A stretch of DNA of 64,000 nucleotides from NCBI RefSeq assembly GCF_003606365.2, contig NZ_CP031933.2, forward strand, positions 2,170,001 to 2,234,000. Direction: 5' to 3'. Below are positions 1 through 7,652 of the stretch, in pieces. Below the pieces are notes generated by a model. That model made no database searches and was not told where the DNA came from. It was given only the letters and a program-made list of their open reading frames with translations. The first letter of the stretch is position 1; each line of letters starts with the position of its first letter. A program made the position numbers and the translations under genes. The stretch is from Companilactobacillus zhachilii (lineage in GTDB: Bacteria > Bacillota > Bacilli > Lactobacillales > Lactobacillaceae).

Positions 1-189
1 GTAATATTTTTAAAATCTTTAATATTCAATCTATCTTTCACTCCTATTCTATAACCTAGTATTTTTAGAATATTCAAAAAATCTTATTTAGACTACTAAT
101 AAGGGGCTAATACAACAAAAACGAATATAATTACAAACCAATTTTTTATTATTTTATTTTAAGTAAATTCAAATCAATCTAAAATATAA

Positions 190-236
190 AAAAAAGCATC
201 CATCTATGTTGATATAGGTGGGTGTTTCTTATTTTT
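190..236 (-). terminator. Putative terminator of the deoR-HAD-macro operon
   Basis: Read on the minus strand, an 11-bp imperfect stem (two mismatches) with a short loop is followed by eight T residues. It lies about 60 bp beyond the stop codon of the macro-domain gene. The plus-strand reading pairs better through G-U pairs but has an interrupted T tract. Nothing else is evident in positions 1-296, which are very AT-rich. Confidence 0.5.
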
Positions 237-296
237 AAACTTATATTCGAATATTTAATATTACTTTTCGTATCATTCTTAACATTGCAAGCATAC

Positions 297-821
297 TTAT
301 TTTTTAGCACTTAGATATTTCTTCGCCAATTCTTCCGTCGTATCGTCAAATGCCACAAAATAAATCTTTGCATCTAAATCAAATTTTTTAACTGTATCAA
401 TTGCCACTGCAATGGCTTCTTCCAAAGGATAACTGTAAATACCCGTACTGAGAAACGGTATTGCTAACGAGTTGACCTGTAGTTTCTTTGCCATTTCCAT
501 GGAAGCTTTATAAGCATCACTCAATAACTGTTTTTCCCCATGTTCACCATCGTTATAACGGGGACCAACGGCATGAATTACATAGTCAGCGTTTAAATCA
601 TAGGCCTTAGTGTAGACGGCAGTTCCGGTAGGAGTACCACCGAAAGATATCATATCACGTCCCAGATTGGGACCGGCTTTTCGATTCAAAGCCCCATCAA
701 CACCCCCACCTGGAACTAAGGCACTATTAGCTGCATTAACAATTGCATCAACGTGAAATGGTAAATATGAAATATCTCCTCTAATAATGGAAATCTTATC
801 CATAATAATTACTTCTTTCAT
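297..821 (-). CDS. Macro-domain protein (ADP-ribose/O-acetyl-ADP-ribose hydrolase family)
   Basis: A single macro domain fills this 174-residue protein. The ligand loop VNAANSALVPGGGVDGALNR spans about residues 28-47 and the second phosphate loop IPFLSTGIYSYP about 121-132; HAVGPRYN is also typical. Family members hydrolyse O-acetyl-ADP-ribose or remove ADP-ribose from macromolecules in the cytosol; the substrate here is unknown. It overlaps the HAD phosphatase upstream by ATGA, so it is probably translationally coupled as last gene of a three-gene operon. Homologues begin at the equivalent of Met7 (position 803), which has a weak GAAG eight bases upstream, so the first six residues may not be real. 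Confidence 0.9.
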   Translation of the reverse strand: MKEVIIMDKISIIRGDISYLPFHVDAIVNAANSALVPGGGVDGALNRKAGPNLGRDMISFGGTPTGTAVYTKAYDLNADYVIHAVGPRYNDGEHGEKQLLSDAYKASMEMAKKLQVNSLAIPFLSTGIYSYPLEEAIAVAIDTVKKFDLDAKIYFVAFDDTTEELAKKYLSAKK

Positions 822-1639
822 TTTAAAACATATTTCTCAATGGCTTTAGAAACACCATTTTGATTATTGCTCTTCGTGATTACCTTAGCACAATTTCTGA
901 CCTCGGTTGGGGCATTTTGCATTGCAACACCTAGTCCAGCCAATTTCAACATTGGAACATCATTGAAGTTATCACCTAGAGCCATTGTTTTATCAAGTGA
1001 TAAATTGTATACCTTTGCTAGCTCTCTTAGTGCTTTTTCCTTAGACACCTGACTACTAGTTATTTCCAAGTAATTAGGTTTTGATAAATAAAACAAACTA
1101 TTGGGCATTATAGCGTTACGAAGGTAGTCTAAAACTTGCTCTATTTCTTTAGGCTCACTGATCAATAGAAGCTTATGAATTGGACTTTGATGCTCACTAA
1201 CGAATTGATTTATGTCCGTTATGATTGGTTGTAATTGGGTAATTTCAGATTCAATTTCTGTCCACTTATCTCTTCTTTCAACATACCAATCTGAACCTGA
1301 ATATAAATTAATTGAAACGTTAGGAAAACGTCGACGAACTATCTGAACTACCTGACGAACTTCTTCAATTTCCAGTTCATGACTCAATATTGTTGTATAG
1401 TCTTTTTTATTGAGATCTTTAACAACTAAAGCACCGTTATAACACGCAATCGGGTTATCCATAACATCCAATTCTTTGGCAATGGGTAACATCCCTTCAG
1501 GTGAGCGCGCTGATGCTAAAACAAAAGGAATACCTTGTTGACGTAATTCAGAAATGACTGATTTTAAATCACTATCAACCATGTTTTCGTCATTTAAAAT
1601 TGTTCCATCAATATCACTTAAAATTAATCTAATATCCAT
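818..1639 (-). CDS. Cof-type HAD-IIB family phosphatase
   Basis: This 273-residue protein has the HAD motif I DIDGT at about residues 9-13, where the first Asp is the nucleophile, and the C-terminal motif IV GDNFNDVPM around residues 220-228. A type C2 cap should lie between them. Members dephosphorylate sugar phosphates, nucleotides or flavin precursors in the cytosol; the substrate cannot be read from sequence. It starts 12 bp after the DeoR regulator gene and overlaps the macro-domain gene by 4 bp. A link to a phosphorylated sugar effector of the regulator is inference from this context. Confidence 0.9.
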   Translation of the reverse strand: MDIRLILSDIDGTILNDENMVDSDLKSVISELRQQGIPFVLASARSPEGMLPIAKELDVMDNPIACYNGALVVKDLNKKDYTTILSHELEIEEVRQVVQIVRRRFPNVSINLYSGSDWYVERRDKWTEIESEITQLQPIITDINQFVSEHQSPIHKLLLISEPKEIEQVLDYLRNAIMPNSLFYLSKPNYLEITSSQVSKEKALRELAKVYNLSLDKTMALGDNFNDVPMLKLAGLGVAMQNAPTEVRNCAKVITKSNNQNGVSKAIEKYVLK

Positions 1640-1651
1640 AATTGCCCCTCC

Positions 1652-2386
1652 CTAATATTTAACCGAAGTAGCAGTCAAATATTTTTCCTCTGGTTTCACA
1701 TCTGTCAGTAAATAATCAAACTCACTCAAATCACCAATTGAATATGTGGCTTCTTTAGTAAATTTAGCATTCTCAGCTAGTAAAATTTTAACCTTGGCAT
1801 TTTGTAAAATTAATCGCTTAAGATATGCATCTGTCTGATCTTCAAAACTAACTTGGCCATCTTTTAATCCAGCAGCCCCAATGAATACCACGTCAAAATG
1901 TATATGTTTCAAGATTTCGGCCTCTTGTAATGAATAAAAGAAACGGTTTTTAGGATAAAATTGGCCTCCCAAAGCATGTAAATTAATTTTGGGATTAGCG
2001 CTTAACATAATGGTATTATCAAGCGAATGCGTATAAATTGTTGCTTCTGTATCGACAATCTGAGCTAACTTTAAAATCGTCGTCGAAACATCAAAGAAAT
2101 ATGTACCTTGAGATTGTACAAATGGTAGAGCTAACGTTGCTATGTGTTTCTTTGCCTCACTAAATTCATTCAATCGTTCATTAAACGAAACAATTTCATT
2201 ACTAGTTGGTAATTGCATGATACCGCCGTGAACTCGTTTAACCTTACCTGCTTGTGACAATTTGGCGAAATCCCGTCGAACTGTATCACGAGAAACATGA
2301 AAGTATTCAATCATTTGTTCACTAGTCAAGCTATCTGAATCTCGTAATAGCTTTAAAATTTCTTCTAAACGTTGTTCTTGATACAT
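1652..2386 (-). CDS. DeoR/GlpR-family transcriptional regulator
   Basis: The 244-residue protein carries an N-terminal winged helix-turn-helix (about residues 5-58, with SEQMIEYFHVSRDTVRRDF and the wing KVKRVHGG) and a C-terminal DeoRC sugar-phosphate-sensing domain (about 75-230) containing FFDVSTT and FIGAAG. DeoR proteins are usually repressors released by a phosphorylated sugar. It is first gene of the operon with the HAD and macro-domain genes. The start ATG has a good GGAGG. Immediately upstream are four 10-bp-spaced AAGTAT-type repeats that are a plausible operator, so autoregulation is likely. Confidence 0.92.
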   Translation of the reverse strand: MYQEQRLEEILKLLRDSDSLTSEQMIEYFHVSRDTVRRDFAKLSQAGKVKRVHGGIMQLPTSNEIVSFNERLNEFSEAKKHIATLALPFVQSQGTYFFDVSTTILKLAQIVDTEATIYTHSLDNTIMLSANPKINLHALGGQFYPKNRFFYSLQEAEILKHIHFDVVFIGAAGLKDGQVSFEDQTDAYLKRLILQNAKVKILLAENAKFTKEATYSIGDLSEFDYLLTDVKPEEKYLTATSVKY

Positions 2387-2417
2387 ATTTCCACCTCCTT
2401 TAAATAGTTTAACATTT

Positions 2418-2457
2418 TATAAGTATCTGTAAGTATTAATAAGTCTAAATAAGTATT
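2418..2457. promoter_or_regulatory. Four helically phased direct repeats, candidate DeoR operator
   Basis: AAGTAT, AAGTAT, AAGTCT and AAGTAT begin at 2421, 2431, 2441 and 2451, exactly one 10-bp step apart, so all four present the same DNA face. They lie 35-70 bp upstream of the deoR start and 50-90 bp upstream of the small ORF on the other strand. DeoR-family repressors commonly bind repeated short sites next to their own gene; binding here is inferred. Confidence 0.55.
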
Positions 2458-2509
2458 TCGGTTTAATACGCTGTGACATATTTTATTATTCAAACAAAGG
2501 AGGAGCAAG

Positions 2510-2647
2510 ATGCGACACATTAAAGTAGTTCCTGGTGAACTAAAAGCTAAGTTAGCCTCCCAATACCCAGACTACGACGATTCCAAAGAAGTTTTCGTTA
2601 AAAAATACGAGACATTGGCAAAACCAGTGACTCTTACTCGGCCTTGA
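2510..2647 (+). CDS. Small uncharacterised protein, 45 aa
   Basis: An ATG at 2510 follows a perfect AAAGGAGG (2496-2503) with 6-bp spacing and opens 45 codons ending in TGA. The product begins MRHIKVVPGELKAKLASQYP and is charged (DYDDSKE, KKYE), with no membrane segment or signal peptide. I do not recognise it. It is divergent from deoR across the phased repeats, so it could be controlled by that regulator. The next promoter (for the YdcF-like gene) overlaps its stop codon. The strong ribosome binding site is the main evidence that it is real. Confidence 0.6.
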   Translation: MRHIKVVPGELKAKLASQYPDYDDSKEVFVKKYETLAKPVTLTRP

Positions 2648-2672
2648 TACCGCATTATGATAGAATTAATAT
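2644..2672 (+). promoter_or_regulatory. Promoter of the YdcF-family gene
   Basis: TTGATA (2644-2649), a 17-bp spacer, then TAATAT (2667-2672), a close sigma-A match, 46 bp before the ATG at 2718. The -35 box overlaps the stop codon of the small ORF. Confidence 0.6.
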
Positions 2673-2717
2673 GATTGTTTTGGGGGAAACTACATTTTGT
2701 CATACTGAGGTGATTTT

Positions 2718-3821
2718 ATGAATCAATTTTCTTCGTATTTGGACATCTTGCAAAAAACTTCAATCTATTTGGGGATTGCAACAATTGTTCTATTCGGAAT
2801 TTTCTTATTCTTTTGGCTTAGAGAACCTCGACGACTAATCCATGGAATAACATTTACGATCTTCTTTATTACTTTTCTCACTGAATTAGCCGTTCTAATA
2901 TTTACAACTGGTAATTCAGAATTCATTGTCGTTATGGGCGTCTTGTTCGTACTAATTGTGGGTGTCATCTTTCTGACAATGTTCTTCATGTGGGCGTTAT
3001 TACTATGGAACGCCATTGTTGTTTGGAAGCGTGAGAGTCATACTTTATCGAATATGTTAACTTTATTTTTAGCGATTTTCTTGATTGCACTCTGGTTTGC
3101 CAACTCATTTATGGTTGGTCATTCTCGTTTTCTTCCAGACTGGTTTAACACTTTAATATCTGGCTTACCGCTCATCGGGGTATACTTACTTCTATGTTCT
3201 TACAACTACTTAGCAAGTGCGTTACTATACCAATTCGTCCCTCGACGTTACAAAGCTAACTACTTGATTGTTCTAGGAGCTGGCTTAATCAATGGTGACA
3301 CAGTTTCTAGATTACTTGGTAATCGAATTGATGCCGCGATTAAATTTGGTAATAAGCAAATCAAAAAGGGACGTCCAGCACCTAAAATTGTCTTCTCAGG
3401 CGGACAAGGACCTGATGAAAAGTTATCCGAAGCAGCCGCCATGGCCAACTATGCGATTGAGCATGGGTGGAATAAAGACTTGGTTATCTTGGAAGATAAG
3501 TCCCGTAATACCTTACAAAATATGCAATTTTCTAATGCTATCATTCAAAAAGATTACGGAACTGATGATGCTTATATCAAATTTTTCAGTAATAATTATC
3601 ATATCTTTCGTGCCGGTCTATACGCTAAAATGGCTGGTCTAGCAGCAAATGGTATTGGAGCACCAACAAAATTCTACTTCTTACCCAATGCTCTAATTCG
3701 AGAATTTGTGGCCGTCTTCTTAATGAATAAGAAACGCCATCTGATTGTTTTGAGTCTAATCGGAATTGGCATTCTACTCATGGTGGCAATTACAATTTAT
3801 ACCGATCTTGTAGCAAAATAG
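2718..3821 (+). CDS. YdcF/SanA/ElyC-family membrane protein (DUF218)
   Basis: The 367-residue protein has about five predicted hydrophobic segments in the first 175 residues, a DUF218 domain (about 180-325) and a final hydrophobic segment near 340-360. The domain starts with LIVLGAGLINGDTVS and includes IVFSGGQGPDEKLSEA and LEDKSRNTLQN, which are family hallmarks. Family members act at the envelope (ElyC and SanA in enterobacteria affect peptidoglycan), but the reaction is not known. The start has GAGGTG upstream. It is monocistronic, with its own promoter, and a damaged terminator unit follows. Confidence 0.88.
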   Translation: MNQFSSYLDILQKTSIYLGIATIVLFGIFLFFWLREPRRLIHGITFTIFFITFLTELAVLIFTTGNSEFIVVMGVLFVLIVGVIFLTMFFMWALLLWNAIVVWKRESHTLSNMLTLFLAIFLIALWFANSFMVGHSRFLPDWFNTLISGLPLIGVYLLLCSYNYLASALLYQFVPRRYKANYLIVLGAGLINGDTVSRLLGNRIDAAIKFGNKQIKKGRPAPKIVFSGGQGPDEKLSEAAAMANYAIEHGWNKDLVILEDKSRNTLQNMQFSNAIIQKDYGTDDAYIKFFSNNYHIFRAGLYAKMAGLAANGIGAPTKFYFLPNALIREFVAVFLMNKKRHLIVLSLIGIGILLMVAITIYTDLVAK

Positions 3822-3834
3822 GATCAAGCTAGTG

Positions 3835-3893
3835 GAACAAAACACGTTTAGCTTTCCAGCATTAAAATAATGGCGCCAGTAATCCGATTTTGA
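3835..3893 (+). repeat. Terminator-associated repeat unit, interrupted
   Basis: A motif AACAAAACACGTTTAGCTTT begins here 14 bp after the YdcF-family stop and continues with GTAATCCGATTTTG. The same order occurs downstream of lysS on the minus strand (44461-44537), where it completes a terminator hairpin. Here only the first arm is present and a 120-bp dispersed repeat begins at the break, so the terminator seems to have been interrupted. Confidence 0.5.
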
Positions 3894-3894
3894 A

Positions 3895-4020
3895 TTCTTT
3901 CTCAACTTTGGTTATAGTAGCGAATATAAAAGGGTTAGATATTTTTTCTTGGTATATATCCAGAAAAAATATCTAACCCTTTTTTAACACATTCAATTTC
4001 AAATAATGTAGCACTTTTTA
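3895..4020 (+). repeat. Dispersed 120-bp hairpin repeat, copy A
   Basis: This copy shares most of its length with 62509-62637, including TTCTTTCTCAA, GGTTATAG, TTGGTAT..ATCCAGAAAAA and ATTTCAAATAAT. Its centre is a perfect 17-bp inverted repeat around GGGTTAGATA (3932-3985), followed by T residues on both strands, so it can terminate the YdcF-family gene and the convergent GNAT gene. The left end recalls ISL3-type insertion sequence termini, but no transposase is nearby; a MITE or solo IS end is inference. Confidence 0.65.
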
Positions 4021-4530
4021 TTTACTGTGGAAAACTTTTTCCATAATAACCATTGTGTATCCTGGAACCGGTACTTCACGATCCATAGAAATAAACTTAT
4101 TCTTCAATAAAAACTGTTGGCTTTGAGCATTGCCTTTTGGATAGGCCACTTCGATACGCTTTAATTTAGTCCCTGACAATGCGTTAACTAAATCCGTCAT
4201 AATTGTTGAACCAATACCTTGTTTTTGCACACTAGCATCAACCATGAAAAATCCAATCCAGGCATCCATTTCCGCTGGATAACCGACGATTAGATCAACA
4301 ATTGCTATTAACTTATTAGCTTGATAAAACCCTAAATAATACTTATCAGCCAACGTTTTATCTGCCGGAACAACCTTCATATCCTCTAAAATACTGTGTC
4401 TTGTCGGTGCCGGTGGGCAGAAATTGAAAAAACTGGAATTACTCTGAACTAAGTTCAAGGCATGGTCAGCATCCGTTGTTGTTAACCTTTTGACTTGATA
4501 CTTTGTGGATAACTTTTCAATATTTAACAT
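4018..4530 (-). CDS. GNAT-family N-acetyltransferase
   Basis: The 170-residue protein has the GNAT fold signatures: beta-strand 4 with WIGFFMVDASVQKQGIGSTI (about 97-116, containing the acetyl-CoA pyrophosphate loop Q-x-x-G-I-G) and a late NAQSQQFLLKNKF segment. It would transfer acetyl from acetyl-CoA to an unknown amine. Its stop codon lies in the end of dispersed repeat copy A. The first twelve codons and the upstream region are duplicated 2.2 kb away at 6677-6752. Confidence 0.88.
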   Translation of the reverse strand: MLNIEKLSTKYQVKRLTTTDADHALNLVQSNSSFFNFCPPAPTRHSILEDMKVVPADKTLADKYYLGFYQANKLIAIVDLIVGYPAEMDAWIGFFMVDASVQKQGIGSTIMTDLVNALSGTKLKRIEVAYPKGNAQSQQFLLKNKFISMDREVPVPGYTMVIMEKVFHSK

Positions 4531-4569
4531 TTTAGATCCTCTTTTCCCACATTTATAATAACAAAAAAA
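4495..4569. repeat. Direct repeat, copy 1 (5' end of GNAT gene and upstream)
   Basis: About 75 bp covering codons 1-12 of the GNAT gene, its ribosome binding site and the spacer beyond. It matches 6677-6752 in the same orientation with roughly 90 percent identity by eye. The two copies bracket the marR-MFS pair. Confidence 0.8.
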
Positions 4570-4579
4570 GTGAGATTAA

Positions 4580-4605
4580 ACATGTTCAGCTTTCTAGCAT
4601 TGATG
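4580..4605 (+). repeat. GTTCAGCTTT motif copy
   Basis: ACATGTTCAGCTTTCTAGCA matches the motif found downstream of the YdcF-like gene (3835), the MFS gene (6519) and lysS (44505-44537, minus strand). This copy follows the duplicated GNAT upstream region and no gene end is now adjacent, which fits a rearranged spacer. Confidence 0.4.
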
Positions 4606-4655
4606 CTTGAAATATGAATATCAGGCAGTAATTACCATTAATACCCACATCCCCA

Positions 4656-4692
4656 AACGTCACGACGCCTAAAAAATGGTCGTTGTGACGTT
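4656..4692. terminator. Hairpin upstream of the marR promoter
   Basis: AACGTCACGACG and CGTTGTGACGTT pair in 11 of 12 positions around a 13-base A-rich loop, followed by a short T-rich stretch. It may insulate the marR promoter from upstream transcription; no other role is visible. Confidence 0.4.
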
Positions 4693-4764
4693 ATTTCTAT
4701 TAGACAAACATACATTTTACCGTCTTAAGTGGCACACAATGAGTTAATAGACAGCGAGCCAATC

Positions 4765-4812
4765 TTGATTACCTATACAGTAAACTGTATAATTTATACA
4801 GTCTGCTGTATA
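4765..4812 (+). promoter_or_regulatory. marR promoter with two palindromic operators
   Basis: A -35 TTGATT (4765-4770), 17-bp spacer and perfect -10 TATAAT (4788-4793) lie upstream of marR. Two 18-bp palindromes of the form TATACAG-N4-CTGTATA sit at 4774-4791 (spacer and -10) and 4795-4812 (start-site region), with centres 21 bp apart, or two helical turns. MarR dimers bind such palindromes, so autorepression is strongly suggested. Confidence 0.85.
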
Positions 4813-4830
4813 AAATTAAGGAGGCATTTT

Positions 4831-5268
4831 ATGGATTTTAATCAAGAATATATCGTGGCACGGCGTATCCTTGAGCTTGCCAACCAACTGGTTGCGACTC
4901 GTAACCAGCACATTCGCATGTTAAATATCACCACATATCAAGCCGATACGCTAAATTTTTTTGCTGATTATCCAAACAGTACGATTTCAAATTTGAAAGA
5001 TTTTCAACATATTAAACATCAAAGCGCCCAAGCAATCACACAGAAATTAAATGAAAAAGGTCTGGTTGAACTAACCGAAAATCCCAACGACCATCGTGCC
5101 AAGCTGGTGTCACTAACGGATGCCGGACGTACCATGCGCAATCACTTACAAGAAAATGGTTCGCATACGGGGGAACAGCTTCTTAATGGCTTTTCTGATG
5201 AAGAGAAAGCACAGTTTCTGGCACTAATAGAACGATCTGTAAATAATTTGAATCGAGGTAAAGAATGA
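4831..5268 (+). CDS. MarR-family transcriptional regulator
   Basis: The likely start is ATG 4831 behind AAGGAGG (4818-4824), giving 145 residues; an open frame continues upstream through the promoter and is not translated. The winged helix-turn-helix lies around residues 40-100 (AQAITQKLNEKGLVEL followed by the wing NPNDHRAKLVSLTDAG). MarR proteins are ligand-released repressors. Its stop overlaps the start of the MFS gene by ATGA, and two palindromic operators cover its promoter, so it most likely represses itself and the transporter in response to a small molecule. Confidence 0.93.
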   Translation: MDFNQEYIVARRILELANQLVATRNQHIRMLNITTYQADTLNFFADYPNSTISNLKDFQHIKHQSAQAITQKLNEKGLVELTENPNDHRAKLVSLTDAGRTMRNHLQENGSHTGEQLLNGFSDEEKAQFLALIERSVNNLNRGKE

Positions 5269-6428
5269 AGAAACATGTTTATAATCGCAACATCATATTA
5301 ATCTTGGCAGCCAGCTTCTTTTATCTGTCTAGTCCCATGCTGATAAATCCCCTAATTACAGGCTTCTCTGAGAGTTTGGGTAGTTCTACCCTCTTGGCTG
5401 GAATGATTGCCGGGCTCATGAACATCACATCACTAATACTACGTCCGATAGCTGGAAACCTTGTTGATAGGTATTCCAAATACCGACTATCTTCACTAGG
5501 AGGAATTTTCCTGATAATTGCATCTGTTGGTTATGTGATTGCCACTAACCCCGTTTGGTTACTAGTAATTCGAGTAATCAACGGTATCGGCTATGTGTTG
5601 TGCACCGTTTGCATGGCAACTTGGATGGCCAATCTATTGCCTAGAGAACGTGTCGGTTCTGGTATGGGAATTTATGGTTTGATGAATGCACTTGGTATGG
5701 CTTTGGCCCCTGCGCTAGGTATCTTTCTTTACCAGCACTTTGGTTATCGTTATGTGTTCATAGCTTCTGTAGTTTCCAGTGTCTTAATGGTTGCGCTCGT
5801 GCAACTAGTAACAGATCATGGGCACCCTGTGAAAAAGCCTGCTGGTACAGAACAACACAAAAAGTTCCGTCTTGTTCAACCACAAGTATTACCGATTGCT
5901 ATGATTCTCATGCTATTTGCATTACCATATTTCTCCACACAGGCATATATCGTTAGTTACGTGGCATCAATTCATTCCAAAGTAGCGGTTGGCAGCTTCT
6001 TTCCAATCTACGCCATCCTCTTGTTAGTTTTGAGAATGTCACTAAAGGACCTTTTTGATTCGGTGGCATTTGGTAAGTTTTTGTACGTAAGTCTAGGGAG
6101 TACCCTAATTGGCTTATTAGCATTGGCTCATCTGTCCAATAATATCATGATGTTCATCGCTGCATTAGGTTTAGCTGGTGGTTATGGCCTTATGTTTTCA
6201 ATTTGTCAGGCGACCGCGCTCTTAATTGCACCACATCACGAGCAAGGATTAGCGAATAGTACGTTCTATATCGGTATGGATCTCGGTATGTCATTGGGAC
6301 CAATTCTTGGTGGTTTGATTAGAAGTACCGTTCCAATTACGTGGTTCTATCCGGTGATGCTGGTAACCATTCCTATCATCTGGCTAATCTACTTCATGAA
6401 TCGAAAGAGTCTTAACCATGTATTCTAA
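5265..6428 (+). CDS. MFS efflux transporter
   Basis: This 387-residue protein has about twelve hydrophobic segments. The loop 2-3 signature is recognisable as GNLVDRYSKYR (about residues 65-75) and the motif-C-like region GLMNALGMALAPALGI (about 142-157) is typical of drug:H+ antiporters. It sits in the membrane and probably exports a toxic compound. It is translationally coupled to marR (ATGA) and shares its operator-controlled promoter. A strong terminator follows. The substrate cannot be inferred. Confidence 0.9.
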   Translation: MKKHVYNRNIILILAASFFYLSSPMLINPLITGFSESLGSSTLLAGMIAGLMNITSLILRPIAGNLVDRYSKYRLSSLGGIFLIIASVGYVIATNPVWLLVIRVINGIGYVLCTVCMATWMANLLPRERVGSGMGIYGLMNALGMALAPALGIFLYQHFGYRYVFIASVVSSVLMVALVQLVTDHGHPVKKPAGTEQHKKFRLVQPQVLPIAMILMLFALPYFSTQAYIVSYVASIHSKVAVGSFFPIYAILLLVLRMSLKDLFDSVAFGKFLYVSLGSTLIGLLALAHLSNNIMMFIAALGLAGGYGLMFSICQATALLIAPHHEQGLANSTFYIGMDLGMSLGPILGGLIRSTVPITWFYPVMLVTIPIIWLIYFMNRKSLNHVF

Positions 6429-6518
6429 AACGGAAAAATCAATGTTTACTTGCCACTTCATACTGACTTAACAATTGACGCTACAATAATTCAATTATTC
6501 AAAGTATTGGATAAACCG

Positions 6519-6586
6519 TGACACATTCAGCTTTTGAGTGGTATTCAAATCAAAAATCCCCCCAGTTAGATACTGGGGGGATTTTT
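6519..6586 (+). terminator. Terminator of marR-MFS operon, with GTTCAGCTTT-like motif
   Basis: A motif ACACATTCAGCTTTTGAGTG is followed by a hairpin with a GC-rich stem AATCCCCCCAG / CTGGGGGGATT (6552-6586) and T residues. The same motif precedes or adjoins other terminators in this window. Confidence 0.85.
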
Positions 6587-6647
6587 CGTCCTACTAACTC
6601 TGGGGACAAAATAACTCTGTCTTTAAACATGCAACTTTAACGTTGAC

Positions 6648-6676
6648 TAAACTACACTCGTTCCAGGTGTAGTTTA
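6648..6676. other. Short perfect hairpin
   Basis: AAACTACAC and GTGTAGTTT form a perfect 9-bp stem beside the duplicated GNAT fragment. It may be part of an old terminator; function unknown. Confidence 0.35.
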
Positions 6677-6752
6677 TTGATATTCTGTGGATAACTTTTC
6701 AATATTTAACATTTTATATCCTCTTTTCCCACGACTATCATAACAAAAAAAC
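6677..6752. pseudogene. Direct repeat, copy 2: relic of the GNAT gene start
   Basis: This stretch repeats 4495-4569. On the minus strand it still has a ribosome-binding region and an ATG giving MLNIEKLSTEYQ followed by a stop, the same first nine residues as the GNAT protein. It lies between the MFS and rpsI terminators and cannot encode an enzyme. It is best explained as a duplication left when the marR-MFS segment was inserted or rearranged. Confidence 0.7.
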
Positions 6753-6778
6753 ATCCCTCACACTGAGAGATGTTTTTT
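6745..6778 (-). terminator. Terminator of rplM-rpsI
   Basis: ACATCcCTC and GAGaGATGT pair around a short loop, flanked by A and T runs, 25 bp after the rpsI stop. It marks the end of the long ribosomal block. Confidence 0.85.
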
Positions 6779-6802
6779 GATCCAAAACTGGAAATATAAA
6801 TA

Positions 6803-7195
6803 TTAACGTTTTGAGAATTGTGAAGCCTTACGGGCTTTCTTAAGACCTGGTTTCTTACGTTCCTTCATACGAGGGTCACGTGTTAGGAAGCCAGCTGACT
6901 TGAGTGATGGTCTGAAATCAGGATCAACATCAAGTAGTGCTCTAGCGATACCATGTCTAATTGCTCCAGCTTGTCCTGAGAAGCCTCCACCGTTAACGTT
7001 AGCAATAACGTCATAGCTGTCTGCTGTTTCAGTGACATCTAAAGGTTGTTTCATATCAGCAATCAAATTGTCAAAAGGAATGTAATCTTTGACATCACGT
7101 TTGTTGATAGTAATTTTTCCGTTTCCGGGTACTAGGCGTACACGAGCAACTGAGTCCTTGCGACGGCCTGTTCCGGCATATGATACTTGTGCCAA
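6803..7195 (-). CDS. rpsI: Ribosomal protein uS9
   Basis: The 130-residue protein begins [20 protein letters not shown] after the initiator and ends in the basic tail [12 protein letters not shown] that reaches the P-site tRNA in the 30S subunit. The start codon is TTG at 7195, with GGAGG a normal distance upstream. It follows rplM by 13 bp and ends at a terminator; rplM-rpsI is a conserved pair. Confidence 0.98.
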   Translation of the reverse strand: MAQVSYAGTGRRKDSVARVRLVPGNGKITINKRDVKDYIPFDNLIADMKQPLDVTETADSYDVIANVNGGGFSGQAGAIRHGIARALLDVDPDFRPSLKSAGFLTRDPRMKERKKPGLKKARKASQFSKR

Positions 7196-7208
7196 ATTCT
7201 TTTCCTCC

Positions 7209-7652
7209 TTAAATTAGTTTGTTGATATCCAACATCTCTGGATTTTGTGCTTGGTGGTTGTGATCTGAACCTGCATATACATGCAACTTCTTGATTTCTT
7301 GACGACCAAGTGTGTTCTTAGGCAACATACCACGAATTGAGTCTTCTACGAAGCGTTCTGGCTTTGTAGCTCTCTTTTCGCCGGCACTGATACTCTTCAA
7401 CCCACCTGGGTGATCTGAGTGAGAATAATAAATCTTATTCTTAGCCTTTTTACCTGTTAATCTAACTTTATCTGCATTGATGATAATAACATTATCACCT
7501 GTATCAACGTTAGGTGTGTAAGTTGGTTTGTTCTTACCTCTAAGAATAGAAGCAACAACTGATGAAAGTCTACCTAAGACAACATCTTCACCGTCGATTA
7601 CATACCATTTACGTTCAACTTCACTTGCTTTTGCTAATGGTGTTGTACGCAC
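7209..7652 (-). CDS. rplM: Ribosomal protein uL13
   Basis: 147 residues with the family features [16 protein letters not shown] near the N-terminus and [10 protein letters not shown] in the second half. L13 is an early 50S assembly protein binding 23S rRNA. The start is GTG at 7652 behind GGAGG with 8-bp spacing. A sigma-A promoter and a short structured leader precede it, so rplM-rpsI can be transcribed independently of truA; the leader fits L13 autoregulation described in Firmicutes. Confidence 0.98.
   Translation of the reverse strand: MRTTPLAKASEVERKWYVIDGEDVVLGRLSSVVASILRGKNKPTYTPNVDTGDNVIIINADKVRLTGKKAKNKIYYSHSDHPGGLKSISAGEKRATKPERFVEDSIRGMLPKNTLGRQEIKKLHVYAGSDHNHQAQNPEMLDINKLI

Noticed and set aside
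3895..4020. Intact insertion sequence
   Set aside because: No transposase reading frame is present in or next to either copy; only about 120 bp are shared.
4729..4830. N-terminal extension of MarR
   Set aside because: This part of the frame runs through the promoter and both operators; the start at 4831 has an ideal ribosome binding site.
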